64,000 bases of DNA from Chlorokybus atmophyticus (taxonomy: Eukaryota > Streptophyta > Chlorokybophyceae > Chlorokybales > Chlorokybaceae), in contig RHPI01002119.1 in the NCBI GenBank assembly GCA_009103225.1, forward strand, positions 139,192 to 203,191, given 5' to 3'. The position numbers and the translations under genes were made by a program. Under the pieces are notes generated by a model. That model made no database searches. It was not told the DNA's origin and was given only the letters and a program-made list of their open reading frames with translations. Below, piece by piece: positions 22,101 through 31,576 of the stretch (positions within the stretch are counted from its first letter, which is position 1; each line of letters opens with the position of its first letter).

Positions 22101-22613
22101 TTATTCCTTCTCGCCCTTCTTGCCTTCGCCACCAGCCTTGGCAGTCTTCTTAGGCAGCAGGACAGAATGGATGTTGGGCAACACACCACCAGCAGCAATG
22201 GTCACCTGTTCGCGCAGAGACGAGGTTAACAAACAGGAAGAGATGTCACAGCATGCCGTGACATTAGCATGCTATAGCCAGACAGAGATAAAGCAAGTTA
22301 GGGTTATGTGGTGGCTGACCTGGCCAAGCAGCTTGCTGAGCTCCTCGTCGTTGCGGACGGCAAGCTGGATGTGGCGGGGTACAATGCGGGTCTTCTTGTT
22401 GTCACGGGAGGCGTTGCCAGCGAGCTCGAGCACCTCAGCGGCGAGGTACTCCAGGACGGCGGCGAGGTAGACGGGGGCGCCAGCGCCCACACGGGTGGCA
22501 TACTTGCCCGCCTTCAGGTAGCGGGCAATGCGCCCCACCGGGAACTGCAGCCCCGCCTTGGCACTGCGAGACACAGCCTTCTTTGCCGTCTTGCCCTTAC
22601 CACGCCCCGACAT
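22101..22613 (-). CDS. Histone H2A, 2 exons, 132 aa
   Basis: Core nucleosome histone. Starts [20 protein letters not shown] and contains [20 protein letters not shown], the acidic-patch region [14 protein letters not shown], and [20 protein letters not shown]. Exon 1 is 22613-22320, ending in LLGQ. Exon 2 is 22205-22101, coding [20 protein letters not shown] and a short tail ending GEKE, then TAA. The tail lacks the SQ(E/D) motif of H2A.X, and nothing suggests H2A.Z, so it is a canonical-type H2A. The intron is notable because replication-dependent histone genes usually lack one. It is divergent from CCT1 with about 480 bp between start codons. Confidence 0.97.
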
Positions 22614-23097
22614 CTTGACAAACAACCTCAACAAAGAGCAGTACAACCTCAAACACACCCCCGCCAATGATGTAAAACAGAATGCAAACTGTTGGCGGAT
22701 GAATTGTCTGTGGCTCGCGCACCAGTATATATATATTCACACCGGTCACGCGCTCGTAATATTCAACCGGACTGCTCGAGTTCAGGCCAATCGCAGCTTC
22801 GCGTGTCTGCTGCGAGCGGCTCGAGACGCAAAACATTCAAAACGTTCTGAAAATAAGGCGCGCGAGTTGATTACTGTTCGGGGTTGACGAGCCCAGATCT
22901 TTAGATCTGGTTCCTGGTCTCGTCTCGATATCGAAGTGAAGTCAAGCGTGTGACTGATTGTGCGATATCTATTACGCAGACGGTTAGGGCGGCAAAACCC
23001 TAACAGGGACAGGCGCGGCGGCGGCGGCGGCGGCGGTGTTGTCAGTGCTGGTGTCCGGGTCCGTCGTGCACTAGGTGCGGTTGACAGGCTGGTCACC
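22614..23097. promoter_or_regulatory. Bidirectional promoter region H2A / CCT1
   Basis: Space between two divergent start codons. It holds a TATA-like run for H2A (listed separately) and a CCAAT word at about 22785. A GGC repeat at about 23015-23035 probably lies in the CCT1 5' UTR. Confidence 0.55.
22726..22736 (-). promoter_or_regulatory. TATA box of the H2A gene
   Basis: TATATATATAT, about 113 bp upstream of the H2A start codon on the minus strand. This would leave an 80-90 nt 5' UTR, normal for a histone gene. Confidence 0.6.
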
Positions 23098-26000
23098 ATG
23101 GCTGTTGAGCACGCTTTGCAGATTTCTGGCGAGCGGGCGTCTGGGCAGGACGTCCGGACTCAGAATGGTAATGTGCTTGTGTGCACCCTCGATTGCGCAT
23201 TGCTTCATGTTGCTGCTTTATGCAGCGGCTTGCTTGCATGGCTGTTGCACAGTCAGTTGGTTTGCCTAAAAGTGCGATGCACTTGGCCAGAACTTGTTGT
23301 GTTGATGCGCTTGTGTGGGGCTGCAGTCATGGCAGTTGCAGCCGTGGCCAACATTGTAAAGAGCTCTCTAGGACCAGTTGGACTAGACAAGGTGAGTTTG
23401 TCTCACAGAACACGCAGTTGCGGTTGATGTTGCATGCATTATTGCGCATGCTTGTCAGTTGTTCACCGTCGTCTGCAGATGCTCGTTGATGATATTGGCG
23501 ACGTCACAATCACAAACGATGGTGCTACCATACTAAAACAACTCGAGGTTGAGCATCCAGCCGCCAAGGTAACATGTGCATACTTACAGCAGATATGTAG
23601 CTTACATGCATGCTCACGAAGAGACCACAGCACTACAGCACGTGATGGATGCGCCATCATCTTACTGATCGTAAACCCGCACTTGAGAACTAGACAGCAA
23701 GAACGGCATGCAAGCTGGCGTGCTTGGGTGACAGGTGCTTGTTGAGCTGGCAGAACTGCAAGATCATGAAGTTGGTGATGGCACGACGTCCGTTGTGATT
23801 GTTGCTGCGGAGCTTCTTCGGGTGCGTGCATGCGTGCATGCGGGCTTAGTAGCTTGCTGTGTGTGCACTGCACACCAGTGCTGAAGCTCTACTGACTCTC
23901 TTGATGCTGCATACAGAGAGCGAATGAGCTGGTGCGCAACAAAATACATCCAACATCCATCATCAGCGGTTACAGGGTACATTTGGCAGTATGCGAGAAA
24001 ATGGCAGTCGTGGTTGCATGCACGCTTGTCCTGACTGCATCAGGTTGCAGTCAGGAAAGTTACATGGCAGTCACATTGCGTCTATCAAATCCTTGGGACC
24101 GATATTCATGGTTCGGAGGGCTTGCAAACGCTAGAGCATTGGACTCTTTCTAAGAGCGCGATCCTCATGCACATAGGTGTCGCGTTACCGTTGGGAGAGC
24201 ACATGTGTGTTGCAAATACATATAACATGCTGTAGTTGTAACCTTTTTTTGCAACCTGATCATGCTGGTTACGTCATTTGCAGCTGGCTATGCGCGAGGC
24301 GTGTAAATACATTGAGGAGAAGATGGCTGTTAAGGTAATAATGTGCTTGCATGCACATTGACTCACCATTCTCTGCGCCATGACGTGCGTAGCAGTCCCC
24401 AGCCGCAAGTGCATTTACCGTAATCTGTGTTCACTCTCAGGTGGACTCATTACCAAAGAATGCCTTGCAAAACGCTGCCAAGACTTCCATGTCTTCAAAG
24501 ATTATTGGTTCAGACGCGGAGTTTTTCTCGGCGATGGCAGTCGAGGCAATGCTTGCAGTCAAAACCGCCAACAGTCAGGGTGTTGCCAAGTATCCAGTCA
24601 AGGTCAGGCATGCAACTTAGTAGCCCGCACCGACATGGACATCAAGTTTACGCCTTCTGACTGATGTGTTTGCATGCAGGCTGTCAATATCCTCAAAGCG
24701 CATGGTCAGAGCGCGCACGAGAGCCAGCTCATTGCCGGGTATGCCTTGAATGTGACGAGGGCCGCGCAAGGTATGCCGAAGCGCATCACAGGCGTCCGCA
24801 TTGCCTGCCTGGACTTCAACTTGCAGAAAGCCAAGATGCAGATGGGCGTGCAAGTGCTCGTTAATGATCCCAAGGAGCTGGAGAAGATTCGGCAAAGGTA
24901 AACAGACGCAAAGCATGGTGCTTGATTGCTCGCACGTTGTTTGTGACCTGAACAACAAGCTGGTTTGATCAAAGCTTGACATGTCCATCTTACTTGAAGC
25001 ATGTCGCCTAATCACAGGGAGTCAGACATCACCAAGGAGCGCATAAACATGATTTTGAAGTCAGGCGCCAATGTAATTCTCACAACCAAGGGGATTGATG
25101 ACATGTCGTTGAAGGTATGCCATGGTTGACAGCAGATGGTGTCGTAGTATTATGTAATGAATGTTTCAGCATGCACAGTACGTGAAGTTGTCAACTTGAT
25201 GTGCTGTGCATGTCCTCACCCGCTTGTGTACAATTATCTTTCGGCCAAGCAGCAGCTAAGCTACTTGCAATGTGGCATGCATGCAGTATTTTGTGGAAGC
25301 TGGCGCCATCGCTGCTCGGAGAGTGAACAAGGATGACATGCGCCGCATTGCCAAAGCAACCGGCGCCACCATCGTACGTGTGGCTGCTGGTAGAGTGTTA
25401 CTGCATGGTCATGCTTCTTGTTACTAACCAGCAAGCCATGTTTCTTATTTGCTTGCCATCCTGCAAGGCAAGTCCGCTCACGTCTTTAACGCGCAGTTGC
25501 TATCGTTTGCCGACATGGAAGGCGCAGAGAGTTTTGACAGCAGCATGTTGGGCTCCGCTGACGAGTGCGTAGAGGAGCGCGTTGCAGACGATGAAGTTCT
25601 TATGATCAAGGGTTGCAAAAACACGCAAGCGGTGAGTTCGCCTTATCATCTTCGGGATGAGCAATGACTGAATTGAGCAGCAGTTGACCACAAGCATGCT
25701 TGGCAGATGTCGATTCTATTGCGCGGAGCCAATGATTACATGTTGGACGAGATGGAGCGTTCATTGCATGATGCGCTGTGCATTGTAAAGAGGACTTTGG
25801 AGTCTGGCAAGGTAGTTCCAGGCGGTGGTGCTGTTGAGGCAGGCCTGTCCGTGTATCTTGAAACGCTGGCAACTACCCTGGGCTCAAGAGAACAGCTGGC
25901 TATAGTGGAGTTTGCTGAAGCCCTGCTTGTCATTCCCAAAGTGTTGGTAAGACCACTGCCAATACCACAACACAGCACCCGCACAGCATACCTTGCCACT

Positions 26001-26368
26001 GTCATGTGCTTGATGGCGCTGTGTGTTTAGTGTATTTAGTTGGTGTCTGGTGTCAGCGTGGCCTATCCTCATCTGCTCCTGTTTTGCAGGCTGTAAATGC
26101 TGCAAAAGACGCAACAGAGTTGGTGGCCAAGCTGCGAGCATATCACCACGCTGCGCAAACCAAGCCTGATAAGGCGCACTTGGCCGCTTATGGGTTGGAT
26201 CTGGTGGAGGGTGTGCTGCGCAATAGCATCGAGGCCGGCGTCATTGAACCTGCACTAAACAAGCTGAAGATCATCCAGTTTGCTACAGAGGCTGCGATCA
26301 CCATATTGAGGATAGATGACATGATCACTTTACAGAAGGAGGAAGAACCAATGGGCGACCATCATTAG
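23098..26368 (+). CDS. CCT1: T-complex protein 1 subunit alpha (CCT1), 13 exons, 546 aa
   Basis: Alpha subunit of the cytosolic chaperonin TRiC/CCT, which folds actin, tubulin and other proteins with ATP. Family motifs in order: [119 protein letters not shown]. The [10 protein letters not shown] and [17 protein letters not shown] strings point to the alpha subunit. Exons: 23098-23167, 23327-23391, 23479-23568, 23735-23821, 23917-23976, 24284-24334, 24441-24602, 24680-24897, 25018-25114, 25287-25373, 25497-25631, 25707-25946, 26090-26368. All phases agree. It ends GDHH with TAG, so TAG is a stop in this nucleus. Confidence 0.97.
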
Positions 26369-27630
26369 TGTATCTCTTGTGATGTCTGTGTATTGTACGC
26401 GTGGAGTTGATGACGTTGCGTGCACTGTTGGTGCACTCGCCAGTCCCTTCATGTGTCTTGATTGTCATGCAGTATAAGCAAGATCAAACATCACATATGA
26501 TGACACAAGTATGCATGCTGTTGGAACTGGCATGAGTGCATGTGTGCGGCATAGCAACATGATGGAACAGAGTGCGCATGCAATGATATGCTAGCATGCG
26601 TAGCTACCTACCCAGTACGCACGCTGCCTGGAAGCTGGTGGAGACGGCCTACGGACGTTATTCCCTTGCTAGTGCGCGGCCCCTGCGGCCACCCCATATT
26701 CCGATATGGGGCTTGCATTAGTATGTGAGACACGCACACATGCACGCTGCTGACATGCATGCGGTTGTGGTATGTATGGGTGTAGATGCAGCGCTTGGCT
26801 GGGAGCGCTAGTATGTGTAGGGCACGTGGTTGCATAGTACACAACAGATGGGTTGGGGCCAATCAGTCAAGCAAGCAAGCACAACACATCAAAGCTCGAT
26901 AACACAGCATAAGCAAGGCAAAAACAACGGGGTGGGGGGCCCTTCTAAGCTATAGCTCAGTGCACTAGCTATAGACCGGGGGGGGAGTGTGGGCAGAGGG
27001 AAGGGGGAAGGTGCAGCAGCAAGCAGCAAAGGAAGCACCTGCAGAGCACCGCGCGGGGGGGGGGGGGGGGGGGNCGCCGCCGCCACTCACGACGACGACG
27101 ACCGTGGCGACTGCTAATACCCTTGAGGGTTAGAGCGGCTGCCCGCGCTCTCATCCCCTGCACGTCAGTCACTCACAACAGGATAAGTAGTTAAAATGCG
27201 CCTCAAGAATTCAGCAGGGCCGCGCACAGAAGGGCATTTTTGCAGGGCACATGAAATTGCTGCGAGCTGTGCATTGACTCGAAACATATGCGGGCAGCAA
27301 ATTTGCTCCCCACATTCACTTATCCAACAATTACCCAATCTTACCTGTTGTTGTTGTCATATTCAGCTTGTTGGAATGTTGGCTGACATCCGTCACCCTG
27401 TGGTCCGGATTGCTGCCTTCTCCAACCTGTGCACCACCATGTTGTACGCTGCTTATAGTCCGTGTCGTATGCCATGCCTTGCATACTCCATAGCTTCCCA
27501 CGCAACCTTCGCAACAACTGCCTCTTGGTATGGCCATCTCGAATCATGTCCCCAAACAACAGCACCATCTCTACTAAAAAATGCGAGCGGTATGTACAAA
27601 TGCGTAAGAAGCCAACTTGGATCATTGAAT
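26369..27630. other. Intergenic region downstream of CCT1
   Basis: Contains the CCT1 3' UTR, a short poly-G run with an N (about 27056-27074), and low-complexity sequence rich in ACGACG and GCATGC words. No gene seen. Confidence 0.5.
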
Positions 27631-27689
27631 GCCGTAACAATCGGGGCCCGATCACTAGGCTATGGTAGTAAAAGACACTACCATGAGTG
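27631..27689 (-). repeat. Truncated copy of the SINE head
   Basis: Shares GGTAGTGTCTTTTACTACC, the A-box-like CCTAGTG, and GGGCCCC with the fuller SINE at 28000-28108, but stops before the B box. Confidence 0.6.
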
Positions 27690-27999
27690 AGGTCTGTCAC
27701 TATTAATCCCAATTCGTGACATTCCTCCCTAATCTAACCCATGAGTTCCTCATAATCCAATAAGGCACTAGCCCACGTCGCCGTATTCGCGGCCGTACCA
27801 CGATCGGTCTGCCCGCGGCCTGTTGGATCCGGCCCACGAACGATCCTGACCGACTGAACGGCCATCCTCACCGCGCGACCTGCCATCGCAGCGCGACCCC
27901 TCACGCGGCCTTAGGTTGAACTGGCTCGGCGCGCAGGTCGTGATTCCGCGCCCAGCCTAGGGCAAGCCGCCCCAAACATTTTTATTTTTGCCTTGAATC

Positions 28000-28108
28000 T
28001 GCCTTAGTCCCCTATGGGAATTGAACCTGAGACGTCAAGCTCCGTTACCATTGTTACAATTGGGGCCCAACCACTAGGCTATAGTAGTAAAAGACACTAC
28101 CACTCATG
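28000..28108 (-). repeat. tRNA-derived SINE with Pol III A and B boxes
   Basis: Read on the minus strand it has an A-box-like ATAGCCTAGTGG (about 28071-28082) and, about 45 nt on, a B box GGTTCAATTCC (28017-28027). This is the internal Pol III promoter layout of a tRNA gene. The acceptor stem does not close properly and the head carries a foldback (GGTAGT...ACTACC), so I call a SINE rather than a working tRNA gene. It lies just beyond the 3' end of the Penelope-like remnant. Confidence 0.6.
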
Positions 28109-28223
28109 TTTCGTTGTTCGTGCAATGTTGGAATCAGGGTGAGATGCCCTTCGCACAGGGATGTCTACATAGGCCACGTCACGTCTTGTTGTACACCATT
28201 GTGCAAAGGCCTATGTCCTTGGT

Positions 28224-29330
28224 TTAAGGGACGCATAAATCCAAGAAAGGCACGGCAGCACCAATAGCAGACTGAACACCAATGAGCATTGCCTGTGAGT
28301 AAATGCCCCCTGCTAGCGCTGTGGGTAACAAGTACAATGCCTGCCAGAACTCAGGCAACCCAACCATAAATAGATCATCCTCATAGCGCAGAATGCATAG
28401 AGCAAAGCGTTGCAACAGCACTTAGTTTTCATATGCCTTTAATCTTTTGATGAAGTCCAGCTCGTAAGTAAAAAGCGTGTTGTTGACTAAGTAAACCCCT
28501 GCTAGATTCCTCATATGAATTCTAATCTGTTGTCTGTACACGATGTCTGCACTTGTTGGCCACCAGAAACTCCAGCATGTCATGTTACTGCACAGCAGTG
28601 AAAGTGCGTATTGTGCCCTCTGTGTAAGTGACAGTACTGCCACAACTTGTGTGAAACCCATTTGTGGTTGACTTCTCCTTGAAAACATTGATGTGGAGGT
28701 GTGTCGCTCTATGGAGAGAGTGCCCCTTGGCAAACACTTCGTCCACTAGGCTACACATACGGTCGGAGAGGTCTTGCTACTGTATTTTGGTGTAAAGTGT
28801 GGTGAAATCGAAAGCGTGCAAGGTGAGAGGTTGTTGCTTGTCGGTGCGTTGTGACCTCGTGGTGTCGATGTGATGCTGCAGCCTTTTAAACGGTTAATTC
28901 AACTAGCTTTTGCTGCTGGTAGGCCTACAGCATGTTGCCACAAGACATTAACGACGTCAGCCATAGCATTGTAAACCCTCGTCATCCAGTCACTAGCATC
29001 CGTCAAAGTGGTTCTGTAGGCTGCTGCAATGAAGCGAGGTGCTGGTGGCGTCTTGTGTAACTTGATGGTCAGGTATAAATGAGGTGGACGCACAACCAAT
29101 CCAAATGATGAAGTCACCAAGTCATGCTGAGAGTTGTACACTGCGTGGCGTAGAACAATGTCCTGCCAGCTGTCACTTTGGAGCTAGTAAGTATCAGTTT
29201 GCAATTCTGCACGCATGAGCTTCAAATAAAAAGCCTTGCACACAACAACAAAAGTGCCAGCACACTTATCTACTTCCGTGATAATAAAGTGGCGTTGTAG
29301 CTCTTTTACTTTAGCTTGAGCTACAGTATC
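28224..29330 (-). pseudogene. Penelope-like retroelement reverse transcriptase, decayed
   Basis: In N-to-C order on the minus strand: FIITEVDKCAGTFVVVCK (about 29280), YLTIKLHKTPPAPRFIAA (about 29060), FDFTTLYTKIQ (about 28800), RYEDDLFMV with a YxDD-like catalytic box (about 28370) and PFLDLCVP (28230). The order ADKG/VDK, KxHK, DFTTLYT, YxDD, PFLD is that of Penelope-like and related reverse transcriptases. The frame changes several times and TAG stops fall after TDTY (about 29190) and after TKIQ (about 28785). No GIY-YIG endonuclease was recognised downstream. Class is from remembered motifs and could be another non-LTR type. Confidence 0.7.
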
Positions 29331-29383
29331 CATTTTGTAAGCCTGTAGACTGCACCCAAGGCTGCAACACGTCCTGGCTGTCG

Positions 29384-30200
29384 TTGTTTATGTTCTTAAG
29401 CTTCTGCAAATTCCTGTATGCCGATATGTACTGCTGGCATACACACGGACACATTTGCTTTCACCGGCGCGCGAAACTTAGTACCGCAATTAAGCAACGT
29501 GTGCAAGATGTGCGAACCAGCAATGCCATAATCGCACGACACGACATGCTGCTATGTCGGGTGCACCAGCTCAGAGTATGGGTGTGTACTGCAAGCACGT
29601 TCAAACTCATCTTGCTGTTGGTTTGTTGTTGTCGTTGCCAGTGACGAACGGTTGCACATGGACTTTTTCAAAGTGGCGACAAACTTCCATATCACCCGCG
29701 GGTCTTTCCAAGTTCACTGCAATGGTTGTGGGATAGTGGCCCGCACCTGTTCAGCTGCCAGAGCCATTTGCAAACACATAGAATCTGCAGCTTGGTTAGG
29801 AAATGCACAAGTCACCAGCAGTTGTGCACCCCTTTGTCGTGCATCTGGGTGTGCACTGCACTTGTCACCCGAGCTAGGGCTCCTATGTCCTTGGCTTTCT
29901 GTGGCGTGAGGTTAATGTCCTCTGGTTTCGATTTTCGTAGTAGCTCCACATGCAAGCACTCGCTGGCACGCATGTTGTCTGTACTACGGCAAAGAATGTG
30001 GAGACAGGACCTGTCCTTGTATGACACTTGCCCACGAAGGTCGTACCTGATGCTGATGGCGCTGCTGGGACAACGACAGCACGTGCATGGGGAGCAGTCT
30101 CTCTGCCCATGCCGGGAATGACAGGGCGCACACTGACACTGCATGCCACCATCACGCCATGACAGCAGCGACACAGTGCATGTCAAAACTGCAGACACCT
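29384..30200 (-). pseudogene. Probable 5' part of the retroelement, Cys-rich fragments
   Basis: Minus-strand frames here include a Cys-rich stretch (RDCSPCTCCRCPSS, about 30080) and a protein-like segment (RYDLRGQVSYKDRS to HTQMHDKG, about 30050-29830). They are broken by stops and continue into the reverse transcriptase. Assignment to the same element rests on strand and position only. Confidence 0.35.
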
Positions 30201-31576
30201 TTGCACGACTGTGCCTCTGACCAAGCGAACGAGCTGCGACTTCTGGCGAACAGGGTTGGGGACAGAGCTAACGAGAGGATGGTGGCGGAGAGGAAGGAGG
30301 GAAAGGCGGGAAAAGTCCTGTTGGGCTGCATGTGCGTGGACAACTGAGCTTGAAGCTGCAAGACTGATGTTAAGCGCCTTGTGTACAGGTATCGCAATGA
30401 GTTTGTTGCTCAGTTGAAGGGGATGTGCATGCTAGGGGTAGATACATCAGATGAAAGAGCATATAGCCGGGTGGTGATAATGCTGAGTTGTTGTGGCTGT
30501 GGATGGATTGCGCTGGTGCAGGTGGCTGTAACAGAGTGCGCATATAAGCATATTATGTACAGGATATACTGCCGGTAGTGTGTGATGGTGTACCCCGTAC
30601 ACAATGCTGCAGCTTGCAAGACAACCATGAGCAAAGCCCTGCATACAAGAACACATGATGACGCTGGTGCAAGTAACTACACTTGCAACGCATGCATGCC
30701 TGACTAACAAGGGGGCGTAGACGTAGAGGTAGGCGTAGAAGTAGAGTAGGTAACCCGGTGGTCGTGTACAACATCATATTGCCATTGTCACCAACCACAC
30801 AATGCGTGCTTGCATTCCAAGTCTGCAATCCATCAAGTACAATAAACAACAAGCAAACAAGCAAGTTGCTGTCACGGGTTGGCCCAAACCCTACACATAA
30901 CAAGCAATGAACAACATCACCATGAACTAGGCGAGCTTGCAGCCCACCACCATAGTCACAATCCGCACCTGTGCCAAGCAACGCCACAGTGAGACAGCTG
31001 CCATGTGGGCAACTGTTCAGTGCAGCCGCTACGTGGTTAGGGTTGCGTAATAACGCCTGCCAAATATGGAACGACTGCACAGTGGCTGTTAAGGTACTGA
31101 AGGCAAAAACTCAGAGTGGCTGTCAAGATACTTAAGGCAAAAACTCAGAGTAACACAATTGTCACCATAGGTGGTGTTTACGTAAACACCATATTTAGCA
31201 ACGAGGTCAGCGTGTTGATGAAGTGTGTGGCGTGCGTGGTGTCATCTGAAAGGGCATTTGCCGTGCGCATCTACTGTGCAATGATGGCAATGTCACTGTA
31301 TGCACAAAAAGCAATGCACAGAGTGTGCTCAGATGGGCAGGCTGCATCCATGAATCATCGCAAATGACACACCACTTGCGTTCTTTGGTTATAGCCCTGC
31401 ACTGGTGACAGCCAAGTCAAAGCTTGTAGATATGGTAGCGAGCGAGGTGCACAGGTTGACTGAACTAACTCGACTGGACACCTGTGAGGCTGCACTTTTT
31501 GCTTCGAGTCACTCTTGTTTTGCCATGCATTCGCGTACAAACCCAAGTGCATCACAGGCATTTACCCCAACACCAA
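30201..31576. other. Intergenic region with a 33-bp tandem duplication
   Basis: No gene seen. A unit of about 33 bp (TGGCTGTTAAGGTACTGAAG and on) is present twice in tandem at about 31080-31150. A GTAGACGTAGAGG-like purine-rich run lies at 30715-30750. It includes the 3' UTR of the PRC-barrel gene. Confidence 0.5.

Noticed and set aside
28000-28108. Functional tRNA gene
   Set aside because: A and B boxes are present but I could not form a proper acceptor stem, and a truncated repeat copy exists nearby.
28224-29330. Alternative genetic code with TAG as Gln
   Set aside because: CCT1, the TMF-like gene and the 469-aa gene all end in TAG at natural C-termini, and H2A and the PRC-barrel gene end in TAA.
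30553-31080. 175-aa minus-strand frame
   Set aside because: Cys/Leu/His-rich composition typical of non-coding GCATGC-rich DNA, with no motif or splice context.
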